From: an uncultured Mollicutes bacterium
GTDB lineage: Bacteria > Bacillota_I > Bacilli_A > ML615J-28 > CAG-313
Direction of reading: 5' to 3'
DNA length: 21,539 nt
Assembly: GCA_900548675.1 (NCBI GenBank)
Contig: URLJ01000029.1
Coordinates: forward strand, 1 to 21,539
In this document: positions 1-7,197 of the stretch, in pieces
Layout: every line of letters begins with the position of its first letter
Numbering within the stretch: the stretch's first letter is position 1
Notes under the pieces: model-generated
Told to the model about the DNA's origin: nothing
The model's database searches: none
What the model saw: the letters and a program-made list of their open reading frames with translations, nothing else
Translations under genes and position numbers: made by a program

Positions 1-44
1 AGAGTCCTTTCTCAAAACCCATACGATGATTGACAAACCGTCAG

Positions 45-76
45 TGTTCGTGTACACAATCTAGTGTACACGAACA
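45..76. repeat. 13-bp perfect inverted repeat upstream of the infC promoter
   Basis: The arms TGTTCGTGTACAC (45-57) and GTGTACACGAACA (64-76) are perfectly complementary around a 6-nt loop. The 8-bp palindrome GTGTACAC is therefore present twice, at 50-57 and 64-71. No T-tract follows on either strand, so this is not an ordinary intrinsic terminator. It could be a two-site operator, or the RNA hairpin of a gene ending left of the window. It sits about 30 nt upstream of the infC -35 box. Function is not established. Confidence 0.6.
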
Positions 77-105
77 AAGGATTTAAAGTAAATCTAGCAT
101 ATGAT

Positions 106-134
106 TTGACACATTAGGTTAAAAGTGGTATAAT
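106..134 (+). promoter_or_regulatory. Consensus SigA promoter of the infC operon
   Basis: A perfect -35 TTGACA (106-111) and a perfect -10 TATAAT (129-134) are separated by exactly 17 nt. A TG dinucleotide one base before the -10 makes it an extended -10 as well. Transcription should start near 141, just before the L20 leader. The 14-nt block AAGTGGTATAATAT around this -10 recurs at 15890-15903. Confidence 0.9.
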
Positions 135-159
135 ATTTGTGAATTAAAAATAGTTATGA

Positions 160-296
160 AAAGAAGAAGTCCCACTTCTCACCTGATTGATTATAATCTT
201 TGGGTAAACAGTCATTAACTGATATCCGTTACTTGATTACGGAAATCATCCAAGTGAACTTTTAGTGGGCTTTAATGTCCACTTTTTTCATACGTT
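160..296 (+). ncRNA. L20 leader (ribosomal protein autoregulatory leader)
   Basis: The 5' UTR of infC-rpmI-rplT has the layout of the Firmicutes L20 leader. A 5' segment carrying CCCACT (171-176) can pair with AGTGGG at 264-269. The same AGTGGG is the left arm of a terminator hairpin, AGTGGGC (264-270) with GTCCACT (277-283), followed by a T-run. The two pairings exclude each other. In Bacillus subtilis, ribosomal protein L20 binds the equivalent RNA and causes premature termination, repressing its own operon. L20 is encoded at the end of this operon, as that circuit requires. The call rests on recognising the sequence layout and on synteny; I did not run a covariance model. Confidence 0.85.
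264..288 (+). terminator. Regulatory terminator of the L20 leader
   Basis: A 7-bp stem (264-270 with 277-283) has a 6-nt loop and is followed by TTTTTT. It lies in front of infC and not after a gene, so it is an attenuator. Formation is expected when the 171-176/264-269 long-range pairing is disrupted by L20 binding. Confidence 0.8.
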
Positions 297-321
297 TTTA
301 ATAATTCAAGCGGAGGTGAAA

Positions 322-867
322 ATTATTAGTAAGTCTTTTGATAAGAAACAAGAAAACCTCATCAATGAGGATATTATGGCTCCAAGCGTATTGGTAATCT
401 TAGAAACAGGGGAACAACTAGGCGTAATGGATCGCTTAGATGCTTTAAAGATAGCTGAAGATCGTGGCTATGATTTGGTTTGTGTGGCTCCTAATGCCCC
501 TACTCCTGTATGCAAATTATTAGATTATAGCAAGTATCGTTATGATCAAATAAAAAAAGCAAAAGAAGCAAAGAAAAACCAAAAAATTATATCTGTAAAA
601 GAAGTTCGCTTAAGCCCAACTATTGATGTTGGTGACTTCAACACGAAACTCAAAGCAGCTCGTAAATTTTTATCAGATGGTGATAAAGTAAAGGTTAGTT
701 GCCGTTTTCGTGGTCGTATGATTGAACATGCTAATAAGACAAAGGAATTATTCTTAAAATTTGCGGTAAGTGTTGAAGATATTTCGACAGTAGAAGTTGC
801 TCCATATATGGAAGGTCGTAATATGTTAATGATGTTAGCCGCAATTCCGGACAAAAAGAAAAAGTAA
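322..867 (+). CDS. infC: Translation initiation factor IF-3
   Basis: IF-3 binds the 30S subunit, prevents premature 50S joining and proofreads the initiator tRNA and start codon. The protein (181 aa from the start chosen here; B. subtilis IF-3 is about 172 aa) shows the N-terminal domain (about residues 10-80, with LVCVAPNAPTPVCKLLDY) and the C-terminal domain (about 90-175, with KEVRLSPTIDVGDFNTK and VKVSCRFRGR). An upstream in-frame GTG at 265 lies inside the leader terminator and has no ribosome binding site. The site GGAGGTG (312-318) instead points to the tandem ATT codons at 322 and 325, giving an AUU start like other infC genes. Rare AUU starts let IF-3 control its own synthesis in known systems. 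The gene is followed 25 nt later by rpmI. Confidence 0.93.
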   Translation: MISKSFDKKQENLINEDIMAPSVLVILETGEQLGVMDRLDALKIAEDRGYDLVCVAPNAPTPVCKLLDYSKYRYDQIKKAKEAKKNQKIISVKEVRLSPTIDVGDFNTKLKAARKFLSDGDKVKVSCRFRGRMIEHANKTKELFLKFAVSVEDISTVEVAPYMEGRNMLMMLAAIPDKKKK

Positions 868-892
868 AGATTATTAAAGGAGAGTGCAGATT

Positions 893-1093
893 ATGCCAAA
901 AATGAAATCACATAGCGGAACTAAAAAACGCTTAACAATCTCTGGTAGTGGTAAAATCGTTCGCAGCAAAGCCGGAACAAGCCACTTAGCTCCAGGAAAA
1001 ACACAAAAACAAACTAGACAATTACGCAAAAAATCAACAGTTGCGACTGCAGATGCTCGTCACAACCGTCAAATAATTGCGAACATTAAGTAA
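893..1093 (+). CDS. rpmI: 50S ribosomal protein L35
   Basis: A small basic protein of the large ribosomal subunit, 66 aa as usual for the family. It begins MPKMKSHSGTKKR and contains the typical SKAGTSHLAPGKT segment. The in-frame GTG at 884 is rejected because it would directly follow the GGAG (879-882); the ATG at 893 lies 10 nt after that site and gives the canonical N-terminus. It lies between infC and rplT, the universal Bacilli order, and is expected to be under the same L20 control. Confidence 0.96.
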   Translation: MPKMKSHSGTKKRLTISGSGKIVRSKAGTSHLAPGKTQKQTRQLRKKSTVATADARHNRQIIANIK

Positions 1094-1107
1094 AGGAGGA
1101 ACCAATC

Positions 1108-1467
1108 ATGCCAAGAACAAAAGGTGGAGTTGTTAGTCGTAGAAGACGTAATCGTGTATTAAAACTTGCTAAGGGATATTTTGGTTCAAAACATACCTTA
1201 TATAAGACTGCTCATGAACAAGTAATGCATTCATTAAGATATGCTTATCGTGATCGTAAAGTAAATAAACGTAATTTCCGTAAATTATGGATTATTCGTA
1301 TCAATGCTGCATCACGTGCAAATGGTTTAAGTTATAGCCAATTAATGCATGGTTTAAAACTTGCTAACATTGAAATGAACCGTAAGATGTTATCAGAAAT
1401 CGCTATTAATGATGCTGCTACTTTCACAACTCTTTGTGAAACTGCTAAAGCAAGACTTGGGAAGTAA
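1108..1467 (+). CDS. rplT: 50S ribosomal protein L20
   Basis: L20 is an early assembly protein of the 50S subunit that binds 23S rRNA, and in Firmicutes it is also the translational and transcriptional repressor of this operon. The 119-aa length matches the family. The very basic N-terminal extension (RRRRNRVLKLAKGYFGSK) and the globular C-terminal part (KLWIIRINAASRANGLSYSQ) are both present. AAGGAGG (1093-1099) overlaps the rpmI stop and is well spaced from the ATG. The gene ends just before a strong terminator, so it is last in the operon. Its presence is consistent with the autoregulatory leader at 160-296. Confidence 0.97.
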   Translation: MPRTKGGVVSRRRRNRVLKLAKGYFGSKHTLYKTAHEQVMHSLRYAYRDRKVNKRNFRKLWIIRINAASRANGLSYSQLMHGLKLANIEMNRKMLSEIAINDAATFTTLCETAKARLGK

Positions 1468-1473
1468 AAAAAT

Positions 1474-1502
1474 AAAGGTGAGATTTAATTCTCACCTTTT
1501 TT
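1474..1502. terminator. Terminator after rplT, probably bidirectional
   Basis: A 10-bp perfect stem (1474-1483 with 1490-1499) has a 6-nt loop and a T-run on the + strand. On the minus strand the same stem is followed by a T-rich stretch complementary to the A-run at 1465-1476. It can thus also end transcription of the convergent phosphoesterase gene, whose stop codon is about 26 nt away. Confidence 0.9.
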
Positions 1503-1527
1503 AGTTTAATTTAGAATATTATTATCA

Positions 1528-3591
1528 CTAGTTTTGTTTTCTTTTAAATGCAAGTACAACAACACCTAATAGGCTTATAGTAGACAATACGCCTGAGATA
1601 GTTCCCATTTGACATCCAGCACCACCTGTTGTTTGCCATGATGCTTCAAGGACGATTGTACCTGTTATAGGTGTTTCAAAATCAAATTCTTCACCATTTA
1701 ACATCCAATAATTGAAACTAGCACCATTCTTTGTCGCTTCACCAGGATATTCAATTGTTTCACCAACTTTAACAACGATAGTTTCTACTTTTGATCCGCC
1801 TTTAGAATCGAATACTACAAGAGCTTCATCTGGAGCAAGGTCAGGATATTCTTTAGTAGTCCAATGAGCAGTTAAAGTCATGTCTTTAATAACAGGGCTA
1901 TTAAAGTCATAATATTCACCATCTAAAACCCATCCTTTAAATACTAAACCATCTTTAGTTAATTTACGATCAGGTTCAGCTAGTAATTCGCCTTTATCCA
2001 TTGTAACATCTTTAATTTTTGTACCATTAAGAGTTTCAAATTTTACTGTAGCAATAGCAGGATTTGGTTCATCAGGGTTATTGATGATTGATACTGTCTT
2101 AGTAATATCAGTGCCATCACTCTTATGGAAAACTACAAAGTATGCATAATTAAGATTAGTGTAGCAATTTCCAAGGTCAAAACTATTCACTTTATTAGTA
2201 TAAACATATTTAGTAGGATATTTGAAACCATCTGTTAAAGAAGTAACATCGATTGAAGTAATGTGACTGTAGATATTTCCAGTCCATGTTAGAGTAGCTT
2301 CTTTTGCAGTTGCATTGAATTCAGCTTTTATACTTCTCTTGAAAGAAGATTCGTTAAAACTAACACTACTACGTCTTGATTTGATAGTGAAAGTAGCATT
2401 ATCATTAGTTTCACCATACATATCCATCATTCTAAGCGTTAGTGTATTTCCTTCTACGGATATGATACATCCAGCATTTTTAATTGATTCGTTATATTCA
2501 AAATTTGGAGTGCAGTTGCTTGCCATTTGAGTTCCTTTACGAGCTGCAGATGGACCTACAGCGTAAGTAACGCCGTTGTCAACATCTTTTTTACCATTAA
2601 TAAGTGGAGCAGTGTAACCAAACACGTGGTCGTGACCATTTAATACTAGGTCAACAGCGTATTTTTCAAATAATGGACGCCAATATTGATACATCCATTG
2701 TGAGTCATGTTTGTTAGCACCAGTGTTCATTACTCCACGGTGAGAACTAACGATAATGAATTTACTTGGATTGTTTTGGCAAACTTCTTCAAACCATTTC
2801 ATTTGAGCTGTAGCATAGTCAGCTTTCATTACATCAAGCATGATAAATAAAATATCATTATATTTAAAATAATAAGTAGAATTTAATCTTTCAACAGGTC
2901 CGTTTTTAGGGTTGTTGAAGTATTGATTGAAAATGATTGGTTCAACGTAACCAGCATCTTTACTTAAATAATATTCATGGTTACCAGGAATAGCTGAGAT
3001 AGGAGTAGATTTTAAGAAAGTTAAGTATTGGAAGAAAGAGTTCCATTGACTTTCATATCCACCACGGTCAACGTTATCACCAGATGTTAGAACGAAAGAA
3101 ATATCTTTATTTTTTTCTTTTAAGGTATTAAATAAAGTATTAACTTCGCCGTAAAGAGAACCACTTGATTGGGTATCGGTTAGCCATGCAAAAGTTGTAC
3201 TAGAACCACTAGCAGTGGTAAAAGAATAAACTTCTGATTTTTCACTACCAGATGCAATTTGATAATAATATGTAGTATTAAGAGTTAAGTTAGTTAACTC
3301 AGCAGTACAAATATATCTTTCAGGGAATCCTGTAGCATCATCATCGCCGACTTTATCATAATGCCAAGCTTTGATATCTGGAGTTGCTTCACTTGTTAAT
3401 GAAGAACTATTAGTACCATAGTAAACAGTTGAAGATTCTAGATTACTATGATAATTGATGCGCATTTCTGTGCTTGTTTCACCTAAAGATGAACAAATAT
3501 TATAGAATTGCGTTGAAGCAGCTTTAGCTGGTAAAATCATTATTGTGAATAAACTAGCTAAAACTACAAAAAAAGAAAATATTTTTTTCAT
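1528..3591 (-). CDS. Exported purple-acid-phosphatase-like metallophosphoesterase with InlB B-repeats
   Basis: 687 aa. Residues 1-25 form a signal peptide (MKKIFSFF..., cleavage near AKAAS). About 27-128 is the fibronectin-like domain found before purple acid phosphatases. About 133-400 is a calcineurin-like dimetal catalytic domain. Its metal motifs are D139-T-Q (the usual DxH appears as DTQ), GDNVD (171-175), GNHE (203-206), SSHR (282-285) and GHDH (319-322). Two InlB/Listeria-Bacteroides B-repeats follow at about 516-577 and 591-652, each ending in an aromatic HW or SW. The tail is GGAGC, a hydrophobic helix (about 662-681) and FKRKQN, so the enzyme is probably held at the cell surface. 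It should hydrolyse phosphate esters outside the cell; the substrate is unknown. The start has a GAGGTG site 5 nt upstream. It is the only minus-strand gene and is monocistronic. Confidence 0.88.
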   Translation of the reverse strand: MKKIFSFFVVLASLFTIMILPAKAASTQFYNICSSLGETSTEMRINYHSNLESSTVYYGTNSSSLTSEATPDIKAWHYDKVGDDDATGFPERYICTAELTNLTLNTTYYYQIASGSEKSEVYSFTTASGSSTTFAWLTDTQSSGSLYGEVNTLFNTLKEKNKDISFVLTSGDNVDRGGYESQWNSFFQYLTFLKSTPISAIPGNHEYYLSKDAGYVEPIIFNQYFNNPKNGPVERLNSTYYFKYNDILFIMLDVMKADYATAQMKWFEEVCQNNPSKFIIVSSHRGVMNTGANKHDSQWMYQYWRPLFEKYAVDLVLNGHDHVFGYTAPLINGKKDVDNGVTYAVGPSAARKGTQMASNCTPNFEYNESIKNAGCIISVEGNTLTLRMMDMYGETNDNATFTIKSRRSSVSFNESSFKRSIKAEFNATAKEATLTWTGNIYSHITSIDVTSLTDGFKYPTKYVYTNKVNSFDLGNCYTNLNYAYFVVFHKSDGTDITKTVSIINNPDEPNPAIATVKFETLNGTKIKDVTMDKGELLAEPDRKLTKDGLVFKGWVLDGEYYDFNSPVIKDMTLTAHWTTKEYPDLAPDEALVVFDSKGGSKVETIVVKVGETIEYPGEATKNGASFNYWMLNGEEFDFETPITGTIVLEASWQTTGGAGCQMGTISGVLSTISLLGVVVLAFKRKQN

Positions 3592-3612
3592 GTTTTCACC
3601 TCACTATCTGAT

Positions 3613-3641
3613 ATTTTATCATAGTTCAATCTTTTTTTCAA
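3613..3641 (-). promoter_or_regulatory. Promoter of the phosphoesterase gene
   Basis: Read on the minus strand, TTGAAA (3641-3636) and TAAAAT (3618-3613) are 17 nt apart, and the start codon lies about 20 nt downstream. It is a good SigA-type promoter. It is divergent from the promoter at 3696-3724, about 55 nt away. Confidence 0.7.
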
Positions 3642-3695
3642 CCTATATGTATTTAAAATAAAAGCGGTTACATTTTAGGAAATAGTACTATTACC

Positions 3696-3724
3696 TTGTT
3701 AAAAAAACAAAAATGTGTTATAAT
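3696..3724 (+). promoter_or_regulatory. Promoter of the DUF1189-leuS unit
   Basis: TTGTTA (3696-3701) and TATAAT (3719-3724) are 17 nt apart, with TG one base before the -10 (extended -10). A second TATAAT at 3733-3738 is too close to the ribosome binding site to be useful. No T-box or other amino-acid-sensing leader is visible between this promoter and leuS. Confidence 0.8.
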
Positions 3725-3758
3725 CAAATGGTTATAATCGAAAAAGGGGATGAATCGT

Positions 3759-4601
3759 ATGAAGAGAATTAGAGATATGTTATTATCTCCTAAAAACATA
3801 GTTACCTATTCGTTTGATAAAGCATATGTTGTAATTATTACGTTTTTTTGTATGGCTCTGTTGTTAGCTGTTCCCATGATTACAAACCTTTTTTGTGATT
3901 ATGGTATATCAGCATCAAATATGAAGGCTATTAAGGAAGCTTTCAAATCTAATGAAGTAATAGACTATAAAATTGAAAATAATAAACTTGTGAAGACTAC
4001 TTTACCAGAAGGAAAAAAAGCTCGTTCAATAGTGGAAATTGATGAACTTAATGCTTTAGTGGTATTTTCTCCAAATTATCGTTTTGAAAATGAGATAAAA
4101 AATGGTAGTAATTATCGTTACTATGTAATTTTTACAGAAGATAAAGTGTACGTTAGTTTTGCAGCATACGAAGTGTTAAAATTTCAAATAGCTGATTATT
4201 CTGATATCGATACGACGATCGATTTTACACGTGCTGCTGATGATATGGATCAAGAATTCTGGGGAAACATTTTTAAAATAGTAGATCAAAAATTAGATAA
4301 ATATCGTGCTATTTATTATGTTCTAATGGTTTTATTTATCATAATAGCTGCATCAATTAATTTATTTATTACAACTTTGATATTAGCTATTTGTATTAGA
4401 TTCTTAGAATCTTCAGGTAATTGGTTATATGTTGATATTTATAAAATAGCTTTATATTGTAGTACACCATATGTTGTGTTATCGGTGTTAGGAAATCTAT
4501 ATGGACTTGCCTTTTTAAATATCATTGGATATTTAATAACAGCAATCTATGCTTTTATCGCAAGTAGAAGAATGACATTTTTAAGAAAAAAGGAGAAGTA
4601 A
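3759..4601 (+). CDS. DUF1189-like membrane protein
   Basis: 280 aa. A cytoplasmic N-terminus with the segment RDMLLSPKNIVTYSFDKA leads into one membrane helix (about 21-43). A polar, probably extracellular domain follows (about 45-180), then a C-terminal cluster of three or four helices (about 184-270) and a basic end (ASRRM...RKKEK). This topology, the SPKxI N-terminal motif and the length resemble the DUF1189 family (YvdJ/MalA-like proteins of Bacilli), whose role is poorly defined. The ATG at 3759 is preferred to the in-frame ATG at 3750, because AAGGGG ends at 3749 and would leave no spacer. It lies 32 nt before leuS with no terminator between, so the two are probably co-transcribed. The family assignment is by pattern only. 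Confidence 0.65.
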   Translation: MKRIRDMLLSPKNIVTYSFDKAYVVIITFFCMALLLAVPMITNLFCDYGISASNMKAIKEAFKSNEVIDYKIENNKLVKTTLPEGKKARSIVEIDELNALVVFSPNYRFENEIKNGSNYRYYVIFTEDKVYVSFAAYEVLKFQIADYSDIDTTIDFTRAADDMDQEFWGNIFKIVDQKLDKYRAIYYVLMVLFIIIAASINLFITTLILAICIRFLESSGNWLYVDIYKIALYCSTPYVVLSVLGNLYGLAFLNIIGYLITAIYAFIASRRMTFLRKKEK

Positions 4602-4633
4602 TCAATTTATAAGGTTGATTGTATGTAATTAAT

Positions 4634-7075
4634 ATGAGTTATAATCACTTAGAAATAGAGCCAAAGTGGCAAAAATATTGGGATGAACACCAAACATTCA
4701 AAACGGTTTATGATCCTAATTCTAATAAACCAAAGTTTTATGCCCTTGATATGTTTCCATATCCAAGTGGGGCTGGTCTTCATGTCGGTCATCCTGAAGG
4801 GTATACCGCAACGGATGTTGTAAGTCGTTTTAAAAGAATGCGTGGGTTTAATGTAATGCATCCGATGGGATGGGATGCATTTGGATTACCAGCCGAGCAA
4901 TACGCAATTAAAACTGGTAATGATCCTCGTGAATTTACAGAAAAAAATATTGCAACTTTCAAAAATCAAATTAAAATGCTTGGTTTATCATATGATTGGA
5001 GTCGCGAAATCGCAACATGTGATCCAAAATATTACAAATGGACGCAATGGATATTTATCCAGTTATACAAAAAAGGTCTTGCCGAAATTAAAAATATCGA
5101 AGTTAATTGGTGTGAAAAGTTGGGAACAGTTTTAGCCAATGAAGAAGTAATAAATGTTGATGGTAAGATGGTAAGTGAACGTGGTGAATACCCTGTTGTT
5201 AAAAAACCAATGAAACAATGGGTTTTAAAAATAACTGCCTACGCTGAACGTCTATTACAAGATTTAGATGAACTTGATTGGCCTGAATCAATTAAAGAAA
5301 TGCAACGTAATTGGATTGGAAAAAGCGTTGGAGCTAAAGTTGATTTCAAAGTTCAAAACCATGATCTAACTTTTACTGTTTTTACTACTCGTCCTGATAC
5401 TTTGTTTGGAGCGACATATTGTGTTTTAGCACCTGAACATCCATTAGTTAATACAATAACGACAAGTGAATGTAAAGCACAAGTCGAAGAATATGTTAGA
5501 ATTGCTAAGAGTAAAACGGATTTGGATCGCACGGAATTAAATAAAGAAAAAACAGGTGTTTTCACAGGAGCGTATGCTGTTAATCCTGTAAATGGTAACC
5601 TTCTTCCAATTTGGATTGCCGATTATGTTTTAAATAGTTATGGAACAGGAGCTATAATGGCTGTCCCTGCCCATGATGAGCGAGATTACGCTTTCGCTAA
5701 AAAATTCAATTTACCAATTATTCAAGTTTTAGAAAGTTTAGATAAAAGCTGTGATATAACAAAAGAAGCTTATACTAAAGATGGACCTCACATCAATAGT
5801 GGTTTCTTAGATGGTATGAATAAAAAAGAAGCTATGGATGCGATGATCAAATATCTAGAAGCACATCATATTGGAACATCTTCAGTTAACTATCGTTTGC
5901 GTGATTGGATTTTCAGTCGTCAACGTTATTGGGGCGAACCTTTCCCAGTTATTCATTGGGAAGATGGAACGATTTCACTTGTTGATGAAAAGGACTTACC
6001 AGTTGAATTGCCAGTCTTAAAAAATATAACAATTAGTGGTACTGGCGAGAGCCCACTAGCAAATGCTGTTGATTGGCTAACTGTTGTAAGAAGTGATGGA
6101 GTTAAAGGACGTCGTGAAACGAATACTATGCCTCAATGGGCTGGAAGTTGTTGGTATTATATAGGATACTTATTAAAAAATGGCAATGAATATTTAGATT
6201 TAACATCTCCTTTTACAAAAGAGATAATCAATTATTATTTACCAGTTGATTTATATATAGGAGGTGCTGAACACGCTGTTCTTCATCTTTTATATGCGAG
6301 ATTTTGGCATAAAGTTCTTTACGATTTGGGAATTGTAAAAACTAAAGAACCATTCCATAAATTATTCAATCAAGGCATGATTTTAGGTGAAGATGGCGTT
6401 AAAATGAGTAAATCAAGAGGAAATGTTATCAATCCTGATCCAATAGTTAAAAATTATGGAGCTGATACCTTAAGGGTATATGAAATGTTTATGGGTCCGC
6501 TTGAGGCTATGAAACCATGGTCTGTTCAAGGTGTTGAAGGAGCTCGCCGCTTTTTGGAAAGAGTATGGAGAATGTATACAGAGGTCGCTGTAATCGATGA
6601 TACTAACACAACCTTAGAAAAAGTTTTCCATCAAACAGTTAAAAAGGTAACTGATGATTATGAAAACTTACGTTTTAACACAGCGATTGCCCAAATGATG
6701 GTTTTTGTTAATGAAGTCAATAAATCACCTCGTGTCCCTAAAGAATACTTAGAAGGGTTCTTACAATTATTAAATCCTCTAGCACCTCATATCACAGAAG
6801 AACTTTGGAATATGGTATTTAAGCATAATGAAAGTATTGCCTATGAACCATGGCCTTCATATGATGATGCAAAAACAATTGATAATGAAGTAACAATAGC
6901 TGTACAAGTTAATGGGAAATTACGTGATAAACTAATAGTTGCGCTCGATACGCCTAATGAAAAAATCGAACAATTAGCTCTTGCTTTACCAAAAGTAATC
7001 CAAAACACATCGGGATTAACTGTACGCAAGGTAATAGTTATTCCTAATAGATTAGTTAATATTGTAGCTAATTAA
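4634..7075 (+). CDS. leuS: Leucyl-tRNA synthetase
   Basis: Class I aminoacyl-tRNA synthetase that charges tRNA-Leu. 813 aa from the ATG at 4634, normal for bacterial LeuRS. It starts MSYNHLEIEPKWQKYW, the typical N-terminus. The HIGH motif is HVGH (50-53, in PSGAGLHVGHPEG) and the KMSKS motif is at 590-594 (GVKMSKSRGN). The CP1 editing domain between them has TFTVFTTRPDTLFGA and GAIMAVPAHDERD, so hydrolytic proofreading of mischarged tRNA appears intact. The C-terminal anticodon-binding and extension domains are complete (ends VQVNGKLRDK...). Start choice is not clean: a TTG at 4619 would add 5 residues and is closer to the AAGG at 4611-4614, whereas the ATG at 4634 has no good ribosome binding site. 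Confidence 0.97.
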   Translation: MSYNHLEIEPKWQKYWDEHQTFKTVYDPNSNKPKFYALDMFPYPSGAGLHVGHPEGYTATDVVSRFKRMRGFNVMHPMGWDAFGLPAEQYAIKTGNDPREFTEKNIATFKNQIKMLGLSYDWSREIATCDPKYYKWTQWIFIQLYKKGLAEIKNIEVNWCEKLGTVLANEEVINVDGKMVSERGEYPVVKKPMKQWVLKITAYAERLLQDLDELDWPESIKEMQRNWIGKSVGAKVDFKVQNHDLTFTVFTTRPDTLFGATYCVLAPEHPLVNTITTSECKAQVEEYVRIAKSKTDLDRTELNKEKTGVFTGAYAVNPVNGNLLPIWIADYVLNSYGTGAIMAVPAHDERDYAFAKKFNLPIIQVLESLDKSCDITKEAYTKDGPHINSGFLDGMNKKEAMDAMIKYLEAHHIGTSSVNYRLRDWIFSRQRYWGEPFPVIHWEDGTISLVDEKDLPVELPVLKNITISGTGESPLANAVDWLTVVRSDGVKGRRETNTMPQWAGSCWYYIGYLLKNGNEYLDLTSPFTKEIINYYLPVDLYIGGAEHAVLHLLYARFWHKVLYDLGIVKTKEPFHKLFNQGMILGEDGVKMSKSRGNVINPDPIVKNYGADTLRVYEMFMGPLEAMKPWSVQGVEGARRFLERVWRMYTEVAVIDDTNTTLEKVFHQTVKKVTDDYENLRFNTAIAQMMVFVNEVNKSPRVPKEYLEGFLQLLNPLAPHITEELWNMVFKHNESIAYEPWPSYDDAKTIDNEVTIAVQVNGKLRDKLIVALDTPNEKIEQLALALPKVIQNTSGLTVRKVIVIPNRLVNIVAN

Positions 7076-7092
7076 TCATAATTGAAAATGAG

Positions 7093-7130
7093 AAAGTGAT
7101 AATATTTTTTAAAGCTATTATCACTTTTTT
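7093..7130 (+). terminator. Terminator after leuS
   Basis: A perfect 12-bp stem (7093-7104 with 7116-7127) has an 11-nt loop and ends in a T-run to 7130. It separates leuS from the exporter unit. Confidence 0.92.
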
Positions 7131-7164
7131 ATATTGTTATATTAAAGCAAAATTAGACATTTTG

Positions 7165-7173
7165 TGATATATT
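7165..7173 (+). promoter_or_regulatory. Possible extended -10 promoter for the ABC exporter unit
   Basis: TG at 7165-7166, one base, then TATATT at 7168-7173 fits an extended -10 element. No good -35 box stands 16-18 nt upstream. It is the only plausible promoter between the leuS terminator and the ribosome binding site at 7188. Confidence 0.4.
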
Positions 7174-7197
7174 TAAAGTAATTAATTGAGGTGTATT

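Noticed and set aside
265..321. Longer IF-3 starting at GTG 265
   Set aside because: It would start inside the leader terminator without a ribosome binding site; the GGAGGTG at 312-318 supports the ATT codons.
2315..2530. Small + strand frame inside the phosphoesterase gene, and similar opposite- or alternate-frame stretches inside infC, leuS, the ABC genes, GH9, asd, the VWA gene, the epimerase and tig
   Set aside because: They lie wholly inside well-supported genes, lack ribosome binding sites and show no recognisable protein features.
3700..4634. T-box riboswitch for leuS
   Set aside because: No T-box sequence, specifier stem or terminator is seen before leuS or before its upstream neighbour.
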